Assembly: GCA_009741485.1 (NCBI GenBank)
Contig: CM019217.1
Coordinates: 35,891,056-35,955,055 of the forward strand
DNA from: Malurus cyaneus samueli
Taxonomy: Eukaryota; Chordata; Aves; Passeriformes; Maluridae
Direction of reading: 5' to 3'
Length of the DNA: 64,000 bases
The position numbers were made by a program, and so were the translations under genes. Positions within the stretch are counted from its first letter, which is position 1. Each line of letters begins with the position of its first letter. This document shows, one piece after another, positions 47,441 through 58,230 of the stretch. The notes beneath the pieces are model-generated. The model saw nothing but the letters and a program-made list of their open reading frames with translations, had not been told where the DNA came from and searched no databases.

Positions 47441-49954
47441 ACAGAAGACATAAGAGACTAAAAAGGAAAAAATGGAAGGAAACAAGAATTAAATTCTTTA
47501 GTTTTGGTGTAGAATTTTGAGAAGCAATTTAGTCTTTGAACAACATAACTATATACTTTAGGCATAAATGCATATTTCTTTCCGCATTATTTGTTATATT
47601 TATTTGTGTGTTTTTTTTCAAATCTAAATTCTGCTATAAAGAAAAGCACTTGTTTGTTTCCAGCAGTATCTTATATGATTCAGAACAATACTTTAAAGGA
47701 AAGAAAAAATTACCTTTTGCCTGAAAATCAGACAATATTTGAGAAAAACAGAGTGTCTCTCAAGTTCCTAATGCTCCTCTAGCAAAAAAAAAATTGGATA
47801 ACAAGATTTTTTTTTCCCCAGAGAACAAAGAACTACACTGCTCTCCTATCAGAATATCAGAATATTTCAGCATCTTTTCTTAATGTTAGGCTGTGCAGTA
47901 TTGTATCCAAGAACTGTCAATGTATTCTGTAGCTATGCAGAGATGAATAAATTGTTCAATAACAAATTGTAGGTACTCTTCCCCACCATCTGGAAGTTTC
48001 CTGAAATATGTTAAACTTATTTACTAACAAAAATTCATTGATTTCTGCAGCAAATAGTTCTCGCACTCTAGATTGATTGTGTAAACTCACTACTTCTGAC
48101 TTCACTGGTAAATTGAGCAAATCACTTGATGCTTCTGTTCTTGTCTAACATGGAAATCTGTACAGAGAGGGGTAAAGCTGCACCTTTTCAGCCTGGTGGC
48201 TGTAAGAAAGGAAATTCAGACCTTCCAAAACTATTTCTAGGTTTGTAGAACCAGGTTATTTCCTGTCCTTAACACTGCCATTTTTACACTAAATGGAATG
48301 TTTCAAAGGATCTTGCTTTCATGGCCTATTTTCTCTCTTTTATTCATCCTGGACTAAGGAGGGAGAGAAAGAATCTGGAAGAGTCCAGATTTAACATCTT
48401 TCTTTAAAAGCTAATGCTGCTACCGGTGACCTACCTCTTAACACTCATTCTTGTGCCATTATTATATGTGAATAAACCTTGAATGTTCTTGTGAAGATTT
48501 TCACTTGTGCCTAAGTGAGGTGTTATTCAAGATTCATATGGATTTACAGCCTAATTAAAAGTCTCCCTGGGAAGTTGCTATATTACTGGAGAATTAGGGT
48601 GAAGCATATTGTTAGCCTTCACTCCCTTCCAGTTCTGGCTATGCAGATGAAGTTGTTGGGGATAAATAAACAAGTTTGGTCACTTTCTTTATATTTAATG
48701 GAGATTGACCTTCCTTTTTGCAATGTTAAATTTTCTTTTCTCTTTCATCAGTGCTGATGAAATTAATATTGTGTATAATATAACTGTGTTTAAATACCTC
48801 TTTTTAAAATGCAATTGCTTTCTGTTTATTCTGTTTTCCCCTTGCCATTTATACTACAATGAGAGAAACAGGCAGGTGCTCTTCAGTGCAAACTTAATCT
48901 CTATTGCAGAGAAGATTTCACAGAATATTAGGATGGTGAGTAATCGATATTCATGATGGCCAGGACCTTCACTTCACAATATGCTGGGTTTTAACCGCCT
49001 TTTTAGGACTGTAATATAAAAAGCAGTCCCCCTCTATAAACACACTATAGGATTTATCAATTGATAAAGCAAAGTATAATGTATGGGTAAATATAATGTT
49101 TCACTAACAAGCACCAATAAACTGATATTTTTACATAAAATAGAGAAGGCAAACAAACTCTCAAGGTGATTAATCTTATTGTAGCTGATACAAATTACAA
49201 CAGGCTGGATGCGAGCTCCATGAGAACAATGTAAATCACATTTATTGTCCTTGAGTTAATCTAAACATCCCATTGCTGTTTGGGACATTTATCTTGCTCA
49301 TCTTTCTTAAGGTCTCTGTGTAGCTATTTAGAATTTTAACCGGGTTTTCACAAACTCCCTGCTTTATTATAATAAGGGAAATGATGTTGAATGTATCTTG
49401 CATATGATTTATATGGTTAAAATTAATTTGAAAACACAAATCATTCTACTTTGGTATTATGCTAAGAACAAATGCTTAAAGATTTTTTTAAGTTTCCTTG
49501 CAGATTTCCATTTAAACAATAAGCATGTACAAACTGTAGCTAGCCTGGAATTCTAAGCTCCAAATCATTCAACATTGGCTGGGGCAATAGTTATATGCAT
49601 TAGACCAGACTTGTCTAAGTTTTTAATTATCCCTATTGATTCAACTGTTGTAGTACAAACAGTTTACATAAAAATATTTTAAATAGTTTTATGCTGAGGC
49701 ACAAATATCAGTAATCTATTTCAATAAAATCCATCAGTGATATTTTTAGAATTAAAAGGTTTATTAATTGGCCTACATTCAACTTATTGTAATGGAATGT
49801 GTGTACTTTCTTGTTGTTTTTATGATGAGATGGATGGAATGAGCTTTACTTTCTGCCCTGCAGAATTTTATAAATGCAGATTTTTGTGACATAGTCTAAT
49901 GCTGCACATTCTACTCATGAGGTGTTTTTATATCAGTAAACTTGTAGCAAAATG
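47441..49954. other. Non-coding AT-rich DNA
   Basis: Mirror of 35621-38132; nothing recognised. Confidence 0.5.
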
Positions 49955-49962
49955 TGTATATA

Positions 49963-50000
<38 letters not shown>

Positions 50001-50066
50001 TATATATATATTATATATATATATATATGTATTCTGTGTGTGTTGTGTGTGTGTGTCTGTGTGTTT
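49955..50066. repeat. (TA)n and (TG)n microsatellite
   Basis: TATATA tract followed by TGTG repeats, directly before the 1.1-kb LTR. Confidence 0.95.
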
Positions 50067-50841
50067 AATAGGTGATCCTGTCACCAAAAAATCCCTGAAG
50101 GCTCTATGCAGTTGTGAGGAGCCATTTTAATCTTGGTTTGCCTCAACACTGCTTGTCAGAGGCATGTGGGGGAAGGGGTGCACACGTGCTGCCTGCAGGA
50201 GGCAAACAGGAGATGGGTGAAGCCTTGTCTCTGGGGGGATTTCGCCTGGCAACACCTCCATGGGCACCTGGAGACACTGCTCTCCCCAGAGACATTTCTC
50301 CAATTGCACTGTGGAAGGGGTCCCCCAATGGAAGAAGCTTGGACTGGACTAACGGTCTCCTGGTCACCAGGCAGACTTTGGGAGGAGTCAGAGAGTATAA
50401 AAAAATCAACTGTGCCATGAGCCTTTGGGGAACTGAATTTGGGAGCTGAGTTTTCGGAGCTGAGTTTTGAGGAGCTGGACTTCGGAACTGGACTTCGTGA
50501 GCTCTGCTGAGCTGGAGTTGGGGGTGGTCCTCTGTCTGTCTCTGTGCGTGTGGCTGGGGTTTTTTGCTCTTTGTTGCTCACTGCTGGTGGACTTGCTGCT
50601 GAGGGGTCCTTTTTGCCTCGGCTCCAGTCTGCCTGGATTTTGCCCTCGCTAGCTCTCTTTCACCACCCCAGATTTGTCTTCCCTCCTGGGCGCTCGGCAG
50701 GACGCCATCTGCCCTCCAAGCCTGCAGTGCAGCGTCTGCCTCACCTCGCTCCTTCGCTGCCCCAGCCGCTGCTGTCCTCCCTGAGCCACCTGCCTGCCTC
50801 CCACCTCGCCCACTGCAGTGATCCTCGCGTCAACTGCACCC

Positions 50842-50923
50842 AGGGTCCCGGTCCTGTCCGAGTGTCCACTCACCATGTGTCCAGGGTCCCGGTCCTGTCC
50901 GAGTGTCCACTCACCATGTGTCC
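50842..50923. repeat. Two 41-bp tandem units within LTR
   Basis: AGGGTCCCGGTCCTGTCC... starts at 50842 and again at 50883, exact 41-bp spacing. The left-arm copy is more degenerate. Confidence 0.85.
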
Positions 50924-51150
50924 AGCAGTCTATCACCACGGGGCCGTTCCTCTCCCAGAGCTGCTCTCCGGCAGTGGCGCTCACCCCATCACATGAACAT
51001 CGATGGCACTCACTGGTCCTACTGGTGATAACACCTGCTCCCTCTGTCTCATTTCCGTCTCTACCCATTCCTTTTCCATTTCCCTTTCGCTTTTGCTGTC
51101 TTTCCCAGTCCCCTTTAGTGGGCAACTACTTCTCCTCGGTTTTCGTTACC

Positions 51151-51156
51151 AATAAA
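51151..51156 (+). terminator. LTR polyadenylation signal
   Basis: AATAAA followed by CGGTTCTCAGAT, and a short hairpin-capable TTCTCAG...CTGAGAA. Confidence 0.55.
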
Positions 51157-51203
51157 CGGTTCTCAGATGCATAACTGAGAATCAAGAGAGGCTTAGGTGA
51201 TCC

Positions 51204-51874
51204 AGGGAGAACAATGGTGTTCAAGTCAGTAATAAAAACCACTCATTTTAGCAGAATGTTTTTTCAACAGGAGCATTTTGTGAAAAGGACATTGAACTGG
51301 ACTAATAGCAGTGCTAAATATTTGCCAACCTTCTGGTCACGCAATTCTTGGTCACGCATTTTTATTGCCCACAAAACACCTGAAGAACAGAGTAGGAACT
51401 TCTGAATAGATAGTGTCTTTAAGGGCCACTCATTTTGTAGATCTGAGTACCTCGCCTTGTTTCTCAGACCTGAGTGATGAGCTGGAGAGACCATGAAGAA
51501 AGGATGCCCATATAATTGTTTAGAAGACAGTACAGCAGAGTGCAAAGTTCTGTTTTATTTTGTCTGTTTTGGGATTATTTGAACGCACTTTACTTTTCCC
51601 CAGTGTCAAAGCTGTTGTGCTGTCTAGTTTGATTCACCAGAGTCTCTCAGTCATTGCTGAATGTATTCTCTTTCATGCAACAAAAAAAAGGAGACAAACA
51701 CTCTTTTTTCCAATCAATGGTTTTCTCACATCAAATTAAATTTGTTTAAACTTGTTGCTTTTGAACTTCCAGCTCTGACCAATGTCTGAACAGACTAGCT
51801 GATACAGTATCAATATAGTTCCATTATGGTAATTATCATTAATGCCTGAAAGCAATCTAACTGTTACAACAGGG
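51204..51874. other. Non-coding DNA between LTRs
   Basis: Mirror of 33668-34356; nothing recognised. Confidence 0.5.
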
Positions 51875-52565
51875 TCTGCTGGTTTCAGCTGGGGCAAAAT
51901 TAACTTTCTTCCCAGTGGCTGGTATGGGGCTGAGTTTTGGATTTGTGCTGAATATAGGGTTAATATGGAGATGCTTTTGCTATTGCTGAGCAGGGCTCAC
52001 ACAGAGCCAAGGCCTTTTCTGCTTCTCATACTGCCATGCTGGGGAGGAGACTGGGGGTGCCTGGGAGGAGACACAGCCAGGAGAGGTGACCCTAGCTGAC
52101 CACAGGGATGTTCCAGACTATGTGACATCATGGTCAGCATGTAAATGAGGAAGAAAGAGGAAGGGGTGGCACATTTGAAATGATAGTGTTCTCCCTAGGC
52201 ACTGTTATGTGTGATGGGGTTCTGCTTTCCCGGAAATGGTTGAATACCTGGCCTGCCCACTGAAGCAGTGAATTAATTCTTTGTTTTCTTTTGCTTGTGT
52301 ATGCAGATTTTGTTTTCCCTCTTAAACTCTTTTTATCTCAACCCATGGGTTCTCTTGATTTTACTGTTCCAGTTCTCCCCTCTCTCTCCACTCTCTGGTG
52401 GGGGAGTGACTGAGTGGGGCTTGGCTGCTGGCTGGGGGGTAAGCCATGGCACAGGGCTTCTAAGCAGCCTGTGGGAGATGTGATTCTAAGATGCCTTCTG
52501 CTTTATGAGAGCAGAACTTGTCTGAGTATCACAGCAAGGCACTGTTTTATACCCTGAAACCCAAA
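51875..52565 (+). mobile_element. ERVL-type avian LTR (right arm)
   Basis: Begins near GGTTTCAGCTGGGGC, continues with AATTAACTTTCTTCCCAGTGG, includes CATCATGGTCAGCATG, and ends near TTTTATACCCTGAAACCC. This is the pattern of the abundant avian ERVL LTR. Solo; ends approximate. Confidence 0.75.
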
Positions 52566-53664
52566 CTAACTATAATGGATCTTTGACAAGGTTGGTTCAA
52601 ATACCTTGCTGCGACTGTTACTTTTGTCACTGAAGTCTCAAATATCATTTTAAAGAAAGGCCTTGGTTAAACAATTTTTTTAAATTGTAATTAAAATAAT
52701 TATTATCTTAATGTAGCAAAAGAAAAAAAAATAAAATCTTTATTTCATAGTTCTAAACTCTAGCTCTTTTAAACTCAACAAATGAAATCTCCCTTTCTGG
52801 TTTAAATTTCAATGTTGTTCACTTCCCATAGAGTGAAATATCTTTTTATGTATGTAACACAGATTTTCCCAATTGCCTTTTTGTTAGTCTTGCTCCTCAG
52901 ACTGCCATGCTTGATAAAGGTTAGATTTTCAGCAAAAAATAAAAATTCTGGTTAAAAGTGAGTGTTTAGAATATTGTTGCATGTATGGGAAAACACCAAT
53001 ATGAAATTATTAATCCTTGTCTGCTTTGAGATCAGTGGTGTTTTTTTTTTACCTCATCTTTTCTTGAGAAGGCAAATACATCAGATTCTGACTGAATGCA
53101 TGTAAACTCCTTGTTCAGTGTGCAGGCCTCATAGCCACGTCTCATTACATGTACTTCACTTTTGGATTAAAATGATTCTTATCCACTGGTTAGTGCAGTA
53201 ATCTGCATGACAGAATATCTAGCTGAAATGACCTTTGAATAGTTCCAAAAGGCTGTGGGTCTGCCCGTAGCTTAAGGATATTTTGAAAATTTTAAAGGAG
53301 ATGGTGAAGAAGAAGGATTCTAATTTATCAGTTGGACAACTTATTACTTTGATGCTAGACTTGGTTCTTTAAACAATCATTTACCCTGACATGTGAGTAA
53401 AAAAATGGGCTTATCAGAAACTTAGAGAACTATTGTCTCTATTTCTAACAATGTCAGTAAGAGCTCATCATTTTATTTTCTTTTTAATGTAGCAAACGCT
53501 TTTTTTCTGAAAGGTGAAATGATGTCATTCTAAATTACTTCCTTAGTTTCTTTTCCTCTGCTTCCTTAGAAGAATTTTTCAAGAAAACAATGGTGTGAGA
53601 GAGGTCTTTATTTTTTTCCCTCTTTATTTCTACTGGAAGTTGAGGTAATACTGCAGTACAACAT
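52566..53664. other. Non-coding AT-rich DNA
   Basis: Mirror of 31843-32959. Confidence 0.5.
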
Positions 53665-54465
53665 TGTCTCGGTTTTGAGACAATGTTTTCAGAGAGAAAC
53701 ATTACAGAGAAACATTTCCTCTGAAGTAAAAAAAATGCTAATTTTTCCCCACCAATAAGAAATAGATGCCGGGCAAAAAGTGAAGAGAAAAAAGGTAGTT
53801 TATTAACAAAAACAGTGCCCAGACACAGATAAAAAGTAACCTTAGATATTCAAAAGCCCAGGAGCGCAGCTGCCCCCCTCTGCTTGCCACGTGGCAGTGC
53901 GGAGAGAAAAAAAAAACCAAAAAAAGATGGCGCCTCCGTCCCCGGAAAAAAAAAACGAAAAGAAAAAAAACCCCATGTGGCCACTCCCAGTAACAGTGGC
54001 AAAAAGGAAACCCAAAAGACCTGTATTACAGTCTATGGATGAAAGGGAGGGCTCGGTGTGTTTTCTGCTGCCGGCTAGGTTTTCTTCCGGAATCCCGGAC
54101 AAGATGGAGCCGCGCAGCTTTTCTCCCAGCTGGGTTTCTCCAGGAGCAGAATCGCAGGAGACGCAGATGGGGGTCTGTCCAAGGAGAGCTGCCGAAGCTA
54201 ACAAAACCGAGCTAGCCGAAACTGCAACACTGTAACTACGCTGCACGCAGCGAGGAAGGACTCCCACGGCGAGAAGCAGAGCGAGAGATGAGCTCGAAAA
54301 GCCCCAGCTGTTTGGCAGCGCTGGCTTTTAAACTTCCCGCGCTGCCTTCCCAGCAGCTCCTGCTCTTTCTTCTGCGTTACATTTAAAGGTGCAAACACCT
54401 TTTTTGGGCGTACATGCCAACGGAAAAGGAATACAGAACAGAATTGACACAATCAACCCAAGACA
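53665..54465 (-). mobile_element. Solo LTR, family 'TGTCTTGGG' (right arm)
   Basis: 801 bp; on the minus strand TGTCTTGGG to CCGAGACA. Flanks on that strand are ATGTG and ATGTT, compatible with a 5-bp target duplication carrying one mismatch. Confidence 0.7.
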
Positions 54466-55099
54466 CACATTAAGTCAGGTTGTTATAAGTAATTGATGAT
54501 GACACATTTCTACATAAATAACAGTTTGATTTAGAATGTCTTGGGCAATACTAAACCATGTTTGGAACCGGTTACGGAGTGTCAGAAGCTATTAACCTAG
54601 TGAGACTCTGCAAATGAGGTTATATAGTACTGGATATATATAGTCTAGGATTTGATATAACTAAGATTTGAAAATTAAAAAAATACAGAGGAATGGATTT
54701 TGAAACAAAAAGTTGATGTTCACTGTGGTTTTGGAGGCTTGAGTTATAACAACTTGAGAATTTGACCATTGGGGTATAGAGTGTTGTTAGCCACTATTTC
54801 TCTAAATGTTCCCACAATTGGAGTCAGGCTGTTGGTATTAATCACACCCCTCAACCTTTGAGACCCATTTTGTGAGCAGAAAAAAGCAGACAAGAGGAAA
54901 CAATTCTGTAAAATCTACTCTGTGGCCTGAGGACATGATATCCAGAAAGAGGGATATTCCATTAAAAGTGAACAATGTACCTGTGGTAGCTTTTGATTCC
55001 AATTCTATGATGCAGGGAAGTTAGAAGTTACAGGGTAACTTGTTAGAAACTGCTTGCTAGACAGTGTATATTGCTTACTTAACATTGATTGTGTTTGCC
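54466..55099. other. Non-coding DNA before ERV-B LTR
   Basis: Mirror of 30401-31023; may include the start of ERV-B U3. Confidence 0.4.
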
Positions 55100-55583
55100 A
55101 AAGCAGAATGAGAAGTAAAAGATTATTGACAAAAGCAGGGACTGTGACCCAGCCCTTACGCGTGGAACCCCTGCTCTGGTCAAAACCAGAGTTGTTGTTT
55201 TGGACTTGGGCCAGGGACTCAGAGAGCATGCGCAGAAGAGAAAGGTGAAAAGTTCAAGACAAGAGGATGAGTATTTTACTTCCTCCCGAGACCCCCAGAG
55301 CCCACTACCAGATAACACCGCCCAGGCGTGAGCGCATGGAAATGACTTTTAAACTCATTATAATACAAAGCGGGGACAGGTCATACATATGTACAGGTGA
55401 ATTGCGAAACTCGGTGAATGTGTAACATGTAACCTGATATATACCAAGCGATGCCTGTGCTGGGGTGTGGGCGGCTTAGAGCTTAGAGTACCTCCTGCTC
55501 ACCCAGCACTGCAATAAACATACCTACTTCACAACTTAAAATTATATAAGTTGCGGAGTCTTGCTCAGATCATTTTTGGATCA
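55100..55583 (+). mobile_element. ERV-B 5' LTR
   Basis: GATATATACC promoter-like element near 55437, AATAAA near 55513 and the end TTTTTGGATCA at 55583. The short TATA-to-polyA distance (about 75 bp) is of gammaretroviral type. The 5' limit is not resolved. Confidence 0.5.
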
Positions 55584-55586
55584 TTT

Positions 55587-55604
55587 TGGCGAGCCAGCCA
55601 GAAG
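55587..55604 (+). promoter_or_regulatory. ERV-B primer binding site, tRNA-Arg
   Basis: TGGCGAGCCAGCCAGAAG. The first 15 bases complement the tRNA-Arg(ACG) 3' end. The left-arm copy matches over all 18 bases. Confidence 0.7.
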
Positions 55605-56375
55605 AAGCTCTGTCCGGTGCGGGGGCTGTCCAGGACCGGGACTCTTTGGCGCGTCCCAGGTCTTTTATTTCCTGGAAGAACTCCGCTTCTGGTACGTCCG
55701 CTGCCCAGGCAGAGCAAGTACCCACTGGCGCTTCACAGGAACGGTATGTTTATCATATATGTTTATCAGGAAGTCTACAGGGCGTACGCGTAGCCAGGGG
55801 TTGGTAAGACGCCGGGGACGCCTGGCTCACAACGGACCCTGAGGGGCCTTGCAAGCGCCAGTGAGGTTGCTGGCCAGGAATGGCTTTTCGCAACGGTCTG
55901 CCGAGTGGGACTGGAGCGAAAAGTTCTGCTGTTACCTGAGTACAGGCCTGCCAGTGACTGTATTAGGAGGCAGGAGAAAGGGTGGGCAGAACCTGGTTGT
56001 GTGCTTGTATGGAGCTCCGCGACTGAGTGTGCCTGTGCGTGTGTGTGAAGACCTGGATCCCGGAAGTGAAGCACGGACTGGAACCAGGAAATGGTGGTTC
56101 CCGAGAGCCCAGAGTCAGGAAGTAAGTTACATTTCTTCTTTATTTTTGTAATGCATGTTTGCTGTGACTGTGTGTTGTGTGATTACATGCTGTGTGTGAT
56201 AGTTTAAGCTGCAGCGGTTGAACGGGGAGGGGAGGGAAAAACGGGAAGGGAACAATATAACCTAGGGACATCCATCCTCCACTCCAGTGGTTTTACCCGA
56301 GGAGATAAAAAGTACACAAAAGGTGGTCAGTGAAATACAGGTGATCTGGAGTGAGTAATAGAACACTGGAATAAA

Positions 56376-57856
56376 ATGGGAAATAGTCAGGGTAAAGAAA
56401 TAATGGCAAAAACCCCCCTTGGGTGTATATTAGTACACTGGAAAGAAATAGTTGGAACAAAAGGAACAGAAAGTAAGAAAGTTCTTATTAAGTATTGTAA
56501 TAATTGGTGGCCTTTATATAAATTGGATGGTGGAGAAAAATGGCCACTCTTTGGATCTTTAGATTATAAAACCCTCCTGCAGTTAATGCTGTTCTTGAGA
56601 AGAGAGGGAAAGTGGACGAGTCTCCTACCGATATGTTTTTTCACTCTCCAAATCACCTGAGTGGCAGAGGGACTGTGGGATGGTGCCACAAGGACCCTAG
56701 GTACTGGCTTTGGCCAAAAGAGAAATTAAGCTACTAAAAGGAGACTTAAGAGTGCTGTTCAGCATGCAGTATCGGTCAATAGATGTACTAACCAGACAAG
56801 GTCATCATCAGGCAGCAGCGCAGGAACAAGAATTAACTGATTTTCTAAGCCCCCTCCTAGGAAGTGAGAGGATGAGGCAGACTCAGAGGACACGCCATTT
56901 CCAGCAGGGAGCCTGGTCTCTGCCAGAACACGGGGGAAGCTGGGACAGGTCCTGCAAGCACCCCTACGGGAGGCAGTAGGGCCTGAGGGCAATACGATGC
57001 TGACAAGGTACCTTTTTTCTACCTATTGAACATGGAAGAACTTGGAAAAGTTGCAAAAGATTATCGAACCGATCCAATAATCGTAAGTAAACATTTACGT
57101 TTTCTAATGAAACAACATAATCCCGATTGGAATGATATTCAGTTGTTATGGAAGCTGTAACGAAACTGAAACAATTAATTTTGAAAACAGCACAAGATTT
57201 GGCTGAAAATTATTATAAAGTATGACAAGAGGATCACAAAGAATATTTGCCACTCCAGGACCCGAAATGGGATCCAAATAAAACAGCTGAAATGGTTAAA
57301 CTACAGGCTTATCAGGAGTGGATAGTAAAAGCCATGGAAAAGGCAATGCCGAAGACCATTAATTGGTCAGCACTGTATGCAATCAAGCAGGGCCCCTCCG
57401 AGTCCCCAACTGACTTTCTGGAACGATTAAAAGATGCTATGCGCAGAAACACAACACTGGACCCTGGGTCAGAGGTGGGGATACAACAAGCTAGTGTCTC
57501 TCTTTTTGGGCCAATCACAGTGGGACATTAGATGGAAACTCCAGAAATTGCGTTCAACAGAGAGTAGAAATTTGGAAGTATTATTAGATGAAGCTTGGAG
57601 GGTGTACAGTAACCAAGAAGCAAAATATAAAGAGGGAGTCAAGAAGTTAGTAACATTGGTGGAAAAGAATGTAGAAGGGAGTAACCAGAAAGGGAGTCAG
57701 AACCAAGGAAAAACCAAACTGCACAAAAACCAGTGTACATATTGCAAGAAATTTGGGCATTGGAAGAATGAATGCCCAGAGAGGAAGAATATGTATCCCA
57801 ATAAGAGATGGGATAATTCTGAGGAGAAAGAGATTGCACATGTGAGGGAAGACTGA
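56376..57856 (+). pseudogene. gag: ERV-B gag (gammaretrovirus-like), frameshifted
   Basis: Structural polyprotein of an endogenous gammaretrovirus-like element. The start ATG at 56376 gives MGNSQGKE (Gly-2, probable myristoylation). The matrix region contains KWPLFGSLDYKTLLQL. A capsid C-terminal part at 57247-57531 has SESPTDFLERLKDAM, the gammaretroviral major-homology-like block. The nucleocapsid near 57732-57790 has a single CCHC knuckle (CTYCKKFGHWKNEC). Frame changes occur near 56610, between 56660 and 57247, and near 57520-57560. At least the first is absent from the left-arm copy, so it may be a sequencing error. The final frame ends in TGA at 57854 with protease following in the same frame. 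Confidence 0.85.
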
Positions 57857-58230
57857 AGAGGACCGGGGGATTCCAACCTAGCAGATCCCCTGGTTATAAT
57901 AAAGCTAGGGGAAAAGGAGAAAGAAGTAGAATTTCTGGTAGACACGGGGGCAACTTGCTCAGTTTTGAATAAAGCCCTGATGCCTGTGGGGCATGATTAT
58001 ATCATGGTAAAAGAAGCCACTGGTCACTCTGAAAAAGCTTATTTTTGTAAACCTTTGAAGTATAAACTTGGGAAACAATGGGGAATTCATAAGTCTTTAT
58101 ATATGCCCAATTCCCCAAAAGCACTCTTGGGTAGGGATTTATTAGAACAATTACAAGCAACCATTATGTTTAAAAATGGGGAATTACTCTGGAGGTGAAC
58201 GATCAACAATATGTAGAAATATTAAGTTTA
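57857..58230 (+). pseudogene. pro: ERV-B protease (retropepsin)
   Basis: Aspartic protease domain in the same frame as gag, directly after its UGA stop. The active-site motif LVDTGATCSVL lies at about 57938-57970. The C-terminal ALLGRDLLEQL, near 58120-58150, corresponds to the usual GRD motif. Expected role: cleavage of the Gag-Pol polyprotein. The frame breaks near 58186, where one A is missing relative to the second copy at 63120. That second copy carries the same GRD part without this break. Confidence 0.85.

Larger units (their letters stand above)
50079..51193 (+). mobile_element. Long-R LTR, about 1.1 kb (right arm)
   Basis: Starts TGTCACC. TATAAAAAAA lies at 50396 and AATAAACGGTTCTCAGAT at 51151. 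Two 41-bp tandem units span 50842-50923. Both ends are bordered by a perfect 10-bp direct repeat, TAGGTGATCC (50069-50078, 51194-51203), longer than a normal ERV target duplication. The 3' end lacks CA. Related in layout to the LTR at 949-2198. Solo. Confidence 0.7.
43219..56788 (+). repeat. Inverted repeat 2, right arm (13.57 kb)
   Basis: Reverse complement of 28736-42304. It continues beyond 56788 into the rest of ERV-B without a break, and at its inner end into ERV-A internal sequence, so this arm is the one integrated with both flanking elements and is probably the true locus. Confidence 0.9.
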
